Positions 12,701 to 26,100 of a DNA stretch of 64,000 bases are shown one piece after another. The stretch is from Lethocerus indicus (lineage: Eukaryota; Arthropoda; Insecta; Hemiptera; Belostomatidae): assembly GCA_019843655.1 (NCBI GenBank), contig JACDQD010000005.1, positions 3,685,575 to 3,749,574 of the forward strand, in the 5' to 3' direction. Both the position numbers and the translations under genes were made by a program. Position 1 is the first letter of the stretch, and each line of letters opens with the position of its first letter. Under the pieces are notes generated by a model. It did no database searches. It had not been told where the DNA came from and worked only from the letters and a program-made list of their open reading frames with translations.

Positions 12701-15325
12701 TATATTTAACAATCTTAAGATTATGTATGCATGATTTTTTTTATTGTTAAATTTATTTCTGGTTTTTGTTTTTAGTCCATCCAAGATATAGTAACTCTCT
12801 TAGTTTATGCGATCCATCTTCATCCAGAGCCTGCAAAACAAGAAGCACTCTTGAATTTCCTATTAAATCTCAAGAAAAGGCCACAAGAAGATGATCGGAA
12901 TCTCATATTGGCTGGTATAAATGCATTATATCTTAAGTTAATTTAATATATTGAAATTTATTCTTGGTGATGAGTTTGTAGATGTATCATTATGGTATAA
13001 TTATAAAGATTAAATGTTATTATTAAGATTAAAATATTTTATCCTATTGTAAACTATAATAGATAACAAGTTTTAACATTGTACTCTGACATACTACTTT
13101 TCATATTTTTACTTGTTTTGATACAGGATCAATATTTTGATCTATTACTCACCTTCTTTTAAATTATGTGTTCTGCATTGTATTGTAACTGGTTAATATT
13201 GATTGATAAATGTCAGTTTGAGTGCAGGTGTGGTGAAGGTGGCTCAAGTGAGCACTGAGGAGGTTGTACAGGGCCAACTTTTGTCCCAGTGTTGGGAACT
13301 TATGACGCATAAGTATCCTGAAAAGAGGCTTCTTGTTGCCCAGGCTTCTGCCTTGATTGCACCTTATATTAGTGTAAGTTACATTTTAATTAAAAACCCA
13401 TAATTATTTAAAAAGAAAACACTACAAGATAATAGTGCACCCTTTACAGTTTTCAAGTAAAACCCAGAGGATTGTTACTTGATAGAGTAATGCAGTTTTT
13501 TCAACTTTTTGGCTCTCTATTTAATAGTCAAAATATTAGTGGCCCTAGAGGGAATATTAGTAATTATGATTGTTAAGTTATAATATATAGCTAGTTATAA
13601 TATAGTATATAAATAATATTGCATACAAATTCAAAATCTTCAAATACTGTAACTTTGGAAAATATGAATGTCACTTACCAATGACATTTACTTTATCGTC
13701 TTATTCATTAAAGGAAATACTATTAGAAATCATTATTGCACCATATATAAATCTACTTGACTATGCATAGCATCTCATATTTACCTCTACAAGAAATAAA
13801 AGAATAATTTATCAGCACATTGTAATATATATATAATATACATTTGTGTAATGCGAATTATATAGTAGCCATTTTGGCAATAGATATGTACATTCTGTGG
13901 TTGTGTAGAGTCTATTTTAAGAATTCCCATTGTATAGAAAATGTAATTTTATCCTTCATGAGCAGACAATGTTTTTTTTCACCATAATGATAGTGAAGCA
14001 TTAGATTTTTTTTCTTTCAGAGTGAACTACGCGACTCATTGTTAGTGTCAATGCTGCAACAGTTATTGGATGACCGGGAAGATTCTGTAAAAATAGCTTG
14101 CATCAAAAGTTTAGCAGTTATAACATCAGTTATATCAGACAGTGACAAATATCCTCAGGTCTAGTTACATTTATTTGTATTATGTATTGAAATATTGAAC
14201 ACAATTTTTAAACTTCTAATTAAATCGTGTTGATCATATTTTTAGTTTTTTCTACTAATTCTGTTGCTCCTGTTATATTTGAATATTTTTTTGTTTATAT
14301 AAATAGCTGGAAGACCTAGCAATGAAAGGTTTAGAAGACAATAGTGATAAAGTTGTGGAGATAACAGTGAAAATGTTGCTTCCCGTTCTTGCGAGATGGG
14401 CACTGACTTTAGACAAATTTCATTCCCATCTGATTGTTTCAATCATCAATATGATCAAGAAATATGTCAAGGTAGTTTTATATTTTTTCTGGTTTTAATA
14501 CTTTTCCAAAAATTAGAATTGCTGTTAAATTAATCTAATATGTTCTTGGTGATTATACTTATATTCATCAAATTTTACAGCTCATGTATTAATCTGAATA
14601 TAATCAATCATTGTCAGATTTATTGCAACTAGGTGTGCAATGTATTGTTACTGTTATTTGGGTTTTTAAACATTTTCTTTAATTCAACTTATATTTGTAA
14701 ATTGCACAGGAAGGTAAAGAGGCGAGATGGGTTTGGTTTCTGAACGCTTTGACTTCCCTTCTCCCATTTGTTGTGATGTACACAGCAACTGCTTCTGAGG
14801 TCTTGGAATATTTAAACCAACAGCTTCCTCCTGCTCAACCCAGTAAATTTTTAATTATTTACATATAAGCCTGATAATACCTATTAAAAGTATTAGATAA
14901 ATAGTCTTGATCAATGAAAACATGAGATATCAAATTTTGAAACTACATAATGTATGATCATGAATTTCTGCTACATTTATCTCACTATAAAATTAATCCC
15001 TGTTTATAAAAGCTGTTAGATATTCTGTTTATTACACTACAATGGTATTTACTTATATGTATATTCTTGAGAAGCAATTTTGTTTTTTGAAGTCAAATAT
15101 GTTAATTAAAAATTATTTGATATTAATTTAATAATGTTTTTTAAATTATAGGACCTGGGTTTGCTGAACTTTGTAGAGGCCTGTGCAATCCTTTATTATT
15201 CTATCAATCAAAAGACTATACGGTTGGAACTGTTATGAGTGCATTTGATTATTGTGTAGTCAATAACAAGTTTTGGCCTCAAATTGATTGGGTTTTGAAT
15301 TCTATGTAAGTATTTTACATTTTTA

Positions 15326-15374
<49 letters not shown>

Positions 15375-18300
15375 ACATATACACATGTACACACAATTAT
15401 ATATGACCATTTCTTAAAAATAATAGAAGGTATAATTCTTTGTCTTAAATACTTTTTAATTTTTATTTGTATTTATATTTAATTTCATTGATTGTTATTA
15501 CCATTATTTAAATCAATATTGGTTTTAATTAATTGTTCATAGTACTGGTATCACCTATGTTACTATTGAGAAAAACCAATATTGATTAAAATTAATGTGT
15601 AATTAATATATCCATGTTGTAATTATTTCATCTCTTTATTTGTAGGCTACCATCTTTGCTGGATCTAGTCAGTCATGTAGACGGTTCAAATGAAGATTCT
15701 GTTTTTGCGATGATACGGTTTTACAGGAGTTTCTGTTACGGTTTTGGAACTACCATCTCTCTGAATCATGTAATTGTACCTTTTGAGATTTTCCTCCTTT
15801 TATATATTAAGGCATTCCAGCATTGCTTTGCTGAAGTGTGTAGTTATTTAATGATAAATGTTCGGATTAATAACTAAAATAAAAATCGTAGGTAAAATCA
15901 ATGTTCATTGAGAGATTGCAAAAATTGGAAGCTGAACTGATGATAGTGAACCGTGACTGGCCTTCGACAGCAATAGTGCCCATCTATTTGTTGGCCCTCC
16001 TTGCTCCTATCAAGGTAATCATATTTTATATTGATTTAAAATTACCTGACCTTGTTTAATATTCATTTCCAAAAGAAAATTTTCTGATATTTTTTAATAG
16101 TGTTTAGTTTTCAATTTAGAAAACTTTGGTTGTTGTAAAAATCTGAAATTTTTCATTGTTCTAACGCAGTATTTTTTTGGATGTTTGTGTATATTTAGTG
16201 TTTCTTGTTTGAATCTCTCATACTTTGCACCTTTCTACCAAAGGTTTTTTGGGAATTATGATTCTTATGTACTTCAGAGTGAAGAATCAGAAGTTGGTAA
16301 AACCTTGGAGAAATTCCTGATAGCATTGGCATTGTGTGGAGCACCATTACACTCGCTGAAATTTGCTGTCAGAGAACTCTGTAAACTGAAACATCTGTCA
16401 GATACTATTATGTCAGCTATATGGCAAGGTATATCGAATCTTTGAACTGTTTAAAATATTTTACAAATTAGTAATTCTAAGATTTATCTCCTATAACAAT
16501 GTTTAATTGAATATAGTTAATATCAGCACAGCACATGGGTTTTATTTCATTTGGATGATATAGTTTTAGTCAAACTGTTGTTTGAATCAACCCAAGTGAA
16601 ACTAAAATAGAAAAAATAAGGTTCCTATTTAATATTAAATATTCAGTTGTAAATAATAATAAATAAATGTTAGAAATAATAGAAATACAGATTATTCTGG
16701 AGCTGTTTGAGCTCTAAATATTTCAGGTCATTCATTTCAGCTAGTTTAGTGAAATTTTTCTGTATGACAAGTTTCCTTGTTCTGCATTTAGTGATCGAGC
16801 TTTTGCAATTTTTTTTCAGGTGTTGTCCACCAGAGAGGTTCAGTAAGGCGAGCCACAGTTGAAATCCTATCGGAAACAATTGTCAACTGTTTAGAACAGG
16901 TTGTTATAACATTAAGTCTATTTGAATTACTTATGCTATATATCCTAAAGGTGCTATATTGTTTTAGTAAAAGGAATAATCTTGTTAAACTTTATATAAG
17001 ATATCTTTTTGTAATTAAAGATTTTTTTACTACTAGGTTGTTATAAACCACGTCCTCCCAGCACTAATCACATTGGCTAGTGACCCTGATTTGTAAGTAC
17101 TTTCTAAAAATTCTTATATCCTAGTTTATTATGTACTTTCATTAAATAAATACCTAAATATAATCCATGAATATAATATAATTATAATTACTTACAGTAT
17201 AGTCATCAATCATTTCTATTATAGTAAAATAGTGAAACTGTATTTTTTTTATTTAGTTGGTTAGTATGGATTAGGTTTATTCATATATTACTACATATTT
17301 TGCAGATCGGTGAGGGCCTCCACAATACCAGTCTTTGGATTAATAATTGAACATTCATCCAACAAAGAGGTATATTTGATACAACATTATTAAAGAGATT
17401 GATTAATGATCAATGTTTTAATGTTCAGAATAATTAGTTTACAATTCAATTTATTATTTTACCAATTTATTTATACTTAGGAATAAAACTAGGATTTAAT
17501 AGCACATAAGCATTTGGAATTTGGAAACTGGGACAGTATTGTATTCCATCATGATTTGTACTTAAATATTTCTTATGTGTTTCAGATGCTGGATAAAACC
17601 TACCTTCAGATCCACAGTATAGTTACTGACAGTGCCTTAAAGGAAAATCATCCAACTTTATTAAATGTGATAACAGTCCTGAGCAAAATGGCCCCACATT
17701 GTGATCCAAGTTTCAGAGAAGAAAGTCAGTTGTCATTTTTTGCATTTGTAACTACTCAACAACTTTATATGACATAAAAAGTAGTCGTTTTATGGAATTT
17801 AAAATTATTGAATTTGAGTAATGTCTTACAATTTCAATTTGGTTTATTAATATTGGCATTGTATTTTTTTTTTTAATTAAACCTACCAAATATGAGGGTG
17901 TTTGGTTGGGACTATTTTTTTTAATACTTTGATTTATTAATTACATTGAAGTTTGATGATAAATATTATTTTTGAATTATTGTGGTAATTGTCCCGATTA
18001 AGTTTTCACCTCAGTATAAAAATTTTCAAAACTTTCTTTCAAATAATTATGTTGCAGAATGTTTATACAAACACTACATATTTTATAATTCTAATGATTT
18101 TACTGGTGTTATGGGATATGATTTCATTTGATTTAATCCATAATTATATTGTTTTGCAGTTATTGTTGGTGAATTGAGCACATTTGTAGGATTCACGATG
18201 GATTTAAACAACGGTACAAAAAAGATGGAACTGGCTGCTGCACTTGTTGAGGCGTACTCCAATACTGTCTATTGTCAGATATCAAAACAGAATATAACTA

Positions 18301-19332
18301 ACATTCTGCTCCCTGCTCTCAGGTGAACATTTAATTTCTTAATGACTATCACTTAAATTATTTTTATGTGTCATATTGAATTTTTAGTGATGAAATCTAC
18401 AGACTTGTTAAAGCATAATATCTTTGTTAGTGTACTACAGCAGTTATAAATGCCTATGTAAAATAAGATAATTGGTTTATAATTCAGCCAATAGTAAACA
18501 ATATATTATAATTCGAACATTTTGCTTTTAAGAAATTTTCAACTTATACTTACTTCAATATCATTAAAATTACCTTATAATCTCAGTTTTTAGGGCACAT
18601 TTTATTTAATCCAGTGTTTGAACCAACTTAACCAATTATAATTGCAAAATGATAATGCATCTTACATTTCATTGTGTCCTCATTCCCGTCAATTGCATAA
18701 TATTCAAATAGAAGTTTATTGTAAGTAATTTAGAAATGATTTTCAATTTTTCAGGTTACTTGAAAATATTTGCAGTGAATCCTTGCACACACATACTGAT
18801 ACAGTTTCATCCATGATTAGAGAAGTTGAATCAAGAATTGAAAGTACAAAACAACCAATGCAAAGGTAAGTGTAAGCAGCATTAAACTGGCACAATGTAA
18901 CACTTGTAATGTATCATTGTACAATGATAGAAAACAGTTTTATTTTTAATAGTTTTGAATTATGTCTATGCACATCAAGATTTACAGTCATTTTATTTTT
19001 ATACAAATAATATATTAATACTGTCAATATAAAACTTGTTTTTCAGTCATTATTCATTTATGCTTATGAAATCTTTTCATAAAATTGCTTGTGTTCTAAA
19101 TAAAGTAAGTAGTAATTTAAAGATAAATATCATAACAAAACAGTATTGTATTACATTTAGTATATTAAAACTGTATTATTAATTGTAAAACAGATCAGGA
19201 AGCAATATGTCACTGGGAATGACCAGCACGAATATGGAGGATGTGAAGCAGAGGGTTTCCAAAATATTCAATAGCCCCATTTCAAAACCAGCCAATTTAC
19301 CAAACCTGCCGAATTTGTTTAAGAAAAAATAA
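9717..19332 (+). CDS. RELCH: RELCH: Rab11-binding LisH/coiled-coil/HEAT protein
   Basis: Homologue of RELCH (KIAA1468), a Rab11 effector that helps move cholesterol between recycling endosomes and the trans-Golgi. Exons: 9717-9954, 10261-10422, 10505-10671, 10872-11024, 11101-11180, 11463-11628, 11837-12078, 12282-12426, 12776-12914, 13228-13373, 14021-14158, 14307-14471, 14710-14842, 15152-15305, 15646-15769, 15892-16014, 16278-16428, 16820-16899, 17037-17092, 17306-17369, 17586-17724, 18160-18322, 18755-18865, 19194-19332; 1125 residues (human 1216). A LisH segment is at about residues 21-50, a coiled coil at 108-131 and a second LisH-like helix pair near 160-187. HEAT repeats follow, with family motifs LLSQCWELMTHKYPEKRLLVA and, near the end, WQGVVHQRGSVRRATVEIL. 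It ends in a basic FKKK tail. I chose ATG 9717 because the upstream in-frame codon at 9699 is GTG. Confidence 0.93.
15329..15372. repeat. (TA)n microsatellite in RELCH intron 14
   Basis: About 21 TA units just after the donor site of exon 14. Confidence 0.95.
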
Positions 19333-22300
19333 TCATCGAGGGGGAACACTTTCTTTGTATTTCTTTTGAAAAAGGTTCGGTTTATTTATAGAATAATTTA
19401 TATAAGTATTTGTTACCATGATAGGTTGTTCAGAATGTTTGTGGAAAGTGATCTGCACAAGGTTATTTGATGAAAGCAAAGATAACATCGTTAAGGTCAA
19501 GACAGTATAATTATTTTTTGTTCTTACGATAAATGTTCAACATTTTAAGTAGTTGTTTTTTTTAATAATGGATATTTTTTAATATTCATGATTCAGTACT
19601 TGCTATATGGTTTAGTGATTATTTTTTTACTTTGTTGTACACAAAAGTTCATTGTTTTTATCTTTTTCTACAACTACAATAAGAGATGAAATACTCATAA
19701 TGGAATACAATGATCTGGAATAAAACTAGCAATTAAGAAGTCAACTCGTTACATTCACACAAGAAATGGAATATTTCTTTAAGAAATTTATCTATTTTAA
19801 TTTGCAGAATATTATATCCTTTTGAAGAAAGTATAACAGGTTAGAACCTCACAGACACCCAGTTGACAAAAATTGTGCAATAATGCTCAGACAATACAGT
19901 ATTGATAGATAACAGATAACCATTATATTTTAAGAATGTAATACATAAATGTTTAAATTAGGAAGCTATTACAACAGTATTGAATAAAACAATACAAGCT
20001 TTTTTAATTTTTATTTAAACTTAATTACATATTTAAAATTTATATTTTTTGTGACATAAAGCTAACTTGTGTTTTGAATGAATTTAGAAGAAAAAATCCG
20101 TCCAATATTAATTTAGTTGTACTTGTTTGATATTGTAATTATTGTAAATGATAAGTTAACCATTTTGTTATTTAAAAAACTCCATATCTACCAGACAAAT
20201 ATTGTATTTATATTTGTATAATTCTTGGTTGAGTATTTTGTAACAGTTGTATTATTGAGGTTTGTAGGATAGTCATTTTGAGATGAGGTTTTTTAAAACT
20301 AGCATCGGTCAAACAAAAATTGTTTCCCGACCTACTTAATAAAATATATTTTCTATACTTTATTCGCCATTTTTAAAATTTTAAATCGACAATGTTTTGA
20401 ATACCCAAAATTTCCGTCATATTTATTTTTTATGTTTAATTGTTTACCAAAACTAGAAGCAAAATAAATGTATATAATTAAATCAAAGAAATATATTGTA
20501 ATATGTCTTAAACAATTCTCTTGTGCATACATTACTTTTTGAGAAAGACTACTGTATAAAAACGAAGAATGTAAATTCTGTATAGAACTTGTTAAAAATG
20601 TTGTGTGTATATGCACTTATATTTTTAATGCTTGTTGCCCAATATATGATGTTGATTATGAGAATGTTGGTATGATAATGTAAAAATACAAAAGAGGGAA
20701 TTGATATTTACTATTTTTAAATGTTTTTGCTTAATTGTTTCTGTGAATTATCTAACAGATTTATACTGTTAACGGGATCAGTAGTCAGTAGGCTGGTTTT
20801 TTAGTTAGGTCACTTTTTGTATTTTACCATTTTTATTCAGCAGATCCGTGTATATTCTTGAAGCAGTATGAAGCGCATAGGGGGTTTGTATACATTAACT
20901 TATGGTACAAAACAATGGTTTAATCCATGGAAGTATAGTACTCCATTGAAGACTGAAGCGAGGATTGCTTATTATTTGTAAACATATGTATATTTTGTTT
21001 TAAATGAACGTTTAATGTGCAACTCCTATGCTGCAATGAGTGTTATGTCTATTTAATAGACAGTTTCTGAGATTTTGGAACAAAATGTTCTGTGTTTTGT
21101 CTGCCTCATCATAGCCTGTGACATTTTCTTTTTGTACACAATGTATTTCAAATTTAGTGTCATCCCCATGACATTGAAGGCTAATGAGAAATAAGAAGTG
21201 ATTGATTAGTGGGTGCTCAGATTATGGTTTGTACTTTTATTCTAATTGAAAACAATATCTTAATTTCAAAAATAAAACAATGGTACTTGTCTCACAGAAT
21301 ATACACCTATAAAGACATGGAAGATTAATGTTTTATGATAGGATGATCAGTAACAATAAATGTAATAAATATATTTAAAATTATATATTCAAAAACTTGA
21401 ATTGTTAGAACTACATATTTCTGTATTACCTCAAAACCAAGGAATATTTTCCTTGGATTTATTCATCAAAATTATATATGAATGATATTGATGTATGTAT
21501 TATTATAAATACAGTGATTATTTTTTCTAATAAGTTTTTAATCTGTGCACTGCAATGAAATAAAACTAATTTGTTCACTTTATTCGTGTAATCAACCAAC
21601 ATATTTATTGATATAATATACAAAATAAATTTTTTTAATTGTTAGAAATGTCACTAATTATTTATATGATCCATTAAAAGTGGCTATAATCTTAATTTTA
21701 TAGTTGTTTCCATTAAAGAAAATAAAATCATGCCAAATATTCAAGATTAAATTCAAAGTCTTTAACAATTCAATAAACACTCTTATAACAGGCTACACAT
21801 TGCCTTGTATATGATTACATATAACTGTGTGTGTATATGAATATACATATTTTGGATGAATAAAACATATTGGGAATATTGCATTTCAATATGTTAGTAT
21901 CATTGAAATAAAACTGCCATAGTAACATACGTCTGGGAAAATAATGATTTCAACAGATATATATTAAATGAAGATATAGCCCTTTATCTTCACAATCTTG
22001 TGACAAGTACAATCTTGGCCATTTTTACTGGTAAACCTAATACCAAGTGCAATACCTACAATTTTCTACCTGTATTTTTCAAAATGGAAGAATTCTCTCC
22101 AATCCTCAATTGGTATATTTTAATAATACAAGATGAAATCCAATCAAATAACAGTTAAGTAATTTTTAGTAAATAGAAGAATATGCCAAAATTATTTTTC
22201 CTTGGACTCAAATTTTATAATGATTTTTATTTACTTTCTTTTGCCTCTCTATCAAGATCAAATTTCTAACCTTTCAAAAAAAATTGTCATTTTTGATATT

Positions 22301-23144
22301 ATATAAGTAACTGAAATGTGCCTATTTTTTAATTCTATTTCATGTTTAATATTATGATAGACATCTTAATAAAATGAATGAAGGAATTTTCATTAAAATA
22401 GCATTGTATTTAATGAAAAAAGTGCCTTTATCACTGATAGATTCTTACAGAATATGACACATTTCTGCATAAATAATGTTCTTAATAAACTATATAAATA
22501 AACAAATGATATCATTATTTAACAGAGTAAATTCTACTTTTAAATGATTTCTTATATATTGGAATATAAATTACTTCAAATCCACTAGGCCTGATTCGCT
22601 GACACAATTTGAAAAAATTGCCACTTATAATCATAAGCAAAATTATTTTGATTTATTTTCAACTCTTTTGGAAAATACAGCACAACACTTTCTGACTGAA
22701 CTGTGACCTTGACTACCAAATAATATTTCAATCATTAATTGTCAAGGTCTGATTTAATATAAAACTCTCAGCTGCCCTGATACTTACAAATACCGAAATT
22801 CCTTTTCTATAATTGGCAGCAGAGAGAGTTTATGATCAGTATGTTACCTAGGTACAATGTACACCTTCCAAGAATAAATGGATTGAATTCTCCTGAGTTG
22901 AGATAATTTACACCAAAGACATGAATTACAATGGGAAGCCTAGGCGAATTCTATAGGAACAGGAACAAACCTCACTCAACACAATGTCAACAGGACACTT
23001 TAGTTACAAAAGATGAAAGCTACCAAAACATATTTGCAGTAATCAACAACATAACTAAACGATGGTTATGAGATGTTCAAATAAAATTACAGTACAAAAA
23101 AACGAAAAAAGAAACGAAGTACATGATAATCGAACGGAAAGTCA
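19333..23144. other. Convergent intergenic/3' UTR region between RELCH (+) and the NYN gene (-)
   Basis: AT-rich with no conserved coding frame. AATAAA at 19719-19724 is the first canonical poly(A) hexamer I noted after the RELCH stop, with more further on. The right part is presumably 3' UTR of the minus-strand NYN gene. No RNA gene or mobile element recognised. Confidence 0.6.
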
Positions 23145-26100
23145 TTATTTATTTTCAAATGACAGTAACTGCTGCAATGTGGGGCCACCTCGCCCCAAGG
23201 GGTCCTGCGGGAACATCAGAGTGTCATTGATCCAAGTGAACATTAATAACCTGAAAATAAGATCAATTAAGCGTATTGAAGTATTTGATTTAAATAACAA
23301 ACATTGTTATAATATGGTAGCGCCTCGAGAATCCCACTTTGAAGCGAATTCGCTAAGTTTTAGTCTAATAAGGGGCGTGGTTGGAGGGCTCAAAAACAGA
23401 AGAGTACTATTCCAATTCGAGTTATCCAAATATTAACGCATTAAATTTCAGTTAGACTTCGGTCATTTATGAATAATTTATGAATCGTCATTCCGTTTAA
23501 CCTCTTTTTAAACGGCATTACACTACTTGCATTGCAGTCAAACTTAACGTTCATGCTAAAATCCCAAAATCCGATGAAACTACTTTCCGGCATTACTGGC
23601 GCAAACACCATCGCAAAAACGACTTATCTGGCCACGATTTGCAGGAAGGAATGATATTACTACTATCTTTTTTCGACTCTTAAAGTCTTCAGCGTTCTCA
23701 TTCTATTCCATTTCTGTTCCCCTTCTATTTTGGAAGAACTTGAAAGACTATCTGTTCCCAGTTTCGGGAATGAGCGTAACATATGCAGGGCCGACAAAAG
23801 TGGAGGCCGAGAAGGCAGGACACAGAGGAGTTTAATAGCCAAGGGTGGGACGTGAAGAAATGCGCTGCGTCAGCGGAAACATTTCCTACGGGCTGCCTAC
23901 ATTTCCGCTCGGCTATGTATAATAATATAACTTAGACTAAACAAACTGGCGGATCGCAACACGAGGTTTGTGAACTGCTGCGACCCTGGAAATACAAATT
24001 CGAACACGATTTATAAACTGTGGAAATTGGAAGGACGTCCATATTCCTATCGTCTTTAGTAATGGCCGACAATCTGCCCCACCGTTCCACAGTCAGTGTC
24101 GTAATTAAGTCCTTTAAAGCTTTCTCGATAATTCGATGCCGCATCGAATAATTACAATAGTACCAGTAACTTGTAATTACAATAGTTACAAATTGTGTAT
24201 CCCCGGAATGAAAAAAACTCGTCTGGGAGATGTTATCTTTCCACTAGAAGAAGCAAAACGACGGTCCGTCGAAATTGCAATTTGCCGTTACATAACTAAC
24301 AAGTAACATAAGTATTGGAAAAGTGAATGAATTCACCTGTTGTTGATTGTGTCAGCCCACTGTCTGTTTTCTTGAATCAAATCCTGGTAGGTGTCCCTCG
24401 AGACGATAACCGCTCCGGTTTGGTGGGCGTACTCCACTATATACCTGTGTTAAAAGATCGTCAACACAACCAAATCCATTTTATACATTCAATTAAACAT
24501 TTATTATATATTCCATTTTCGGAGGCACCCCGTCACATTGCCCAAGAAGACTGGAACAAGCAAGCACTCCAAATTATTTAAATAAAGGACGCAGATTCCG
24601 AAGAATATTCTGCGATATACAGTCAAATAAATATATAAGAATTAAATACCGAATAACAGTCAAACTGAATAAACAGCTGATTTTTAACTTCACAAAAGCC
24701 ACCTAAATAGTGAACCTCCTACAGTTGCCCCACTTAACTCTCATGTAATAGCTCGATAAAATGGAGGTCTATAATAAACTCTGACCATAAACGGTGACGG
24801 TTTTTTCTAAAACATCGTCAATTTATAGGCAACTGAGTAAAGTGATGAACAGTCTCTACGGAACCTTAAACGAAACGGTAAAAGTTCACTCTAAATATGT
24901 TTCTTACGGTCCACTTTAGGGCAAAAACGGTTTGTTGGTCGAATAATCGGGAAATAAAGAGCTGGAAAAATGTTTTTCTCCTACATCAAATAGGAAAAGC
25001 AAAAATAAAAGAGATGAAAAAACGAAGCTCGAAGAAAGAAAGGAAATAAGTAAATAACAGTTTGCAAGTAAATTATCATAAGGAAACCGTTCGGATAAAA
25101 GAGTTGAACAAAAATATGACCGGATAAAGTACTAATTCGTGGCAGGAAAATACCATAGGCAAAAAAAAAATTCGACGATTTAAATACACGAAATGCTGAT
25201 AATTCAAAAAGATGGTACAACAACACCGACAACAGTGATTACATTTCAAGGCTGTTTTATAAATAAACACGCTGCCCCTTCCTTTCGCTCCTAGGTAATG
25301 TTGTTGGTGAATCTTTTTTTCTTCTTCACCTACTTCAATTTAAATATCTTCCACAACAATTCGTCCATAGCAGAACGGCCTTTGAAGACATTTTAAAGTG
25401 TTCAAAGAAAAATCATTTTATTAAAATAAGAAATGCACCTAAATAAATTAATACAACGAAAGAAGGCACGCATTTAATGAGCGATTATTCTGATGCCGAA
25501 TATTTGAGCGGTACACAAAGTCAAATTATAAAAATATAATCAAATCGCTAAACAACAAATCATTTAAAAATTCTACCTCCGCATATATTTAAGCGCATAA
25601 ACGTGTCCTATATCTAAACTAATAATGAAACAACTGTAGTAATTGTTTCGTAAAACGGATTTACTTTATTGTTTACAGATGGGTTAAATAACCCCGCAAT
25701 CATGTCTAAATCATCTGAGAGTAAATACAAAATACTCAGATTGTTACAGTTTCAGCAAGTTCCACAAAAAATCAAATATTGAATCTTATTTCACCAATGT
25801 ATTTACAACATTCACACAAACACACAAAATGTAAAATGAAATAAAAAAATGAAATGCTCGTTGTCCTCTAACATTTTTAAAGAAAAATTAATTTAAAGCC
25901 AATATGTCACTGACTGGTTTCCAGTAAGATCGCGCGATGCGGGATGAAAATCGGTTGGCAGGGGTTGACACCCAGCCGTTCGGGACATTTCCCGAAGGAA
26001 AGGGCAAGAACTCTTCCAATGGGCCCCGCTCAGGTGGTTTCCAAACACAAGAAAACCCCCTGCCAACCGATATTCTTCCCACAACATCAGGCGATATTCA

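Noticed and set aside
19047..19104. Extra RELCH exon (SHYSFMLMKSFHKIACVLNK) with splice sites on both sides
   Set aside because: Including its 58 bases puts the last exon out of frame. Skipping it gives the conserved-looking QRSGSNMSLGM junction and the FKKK end.
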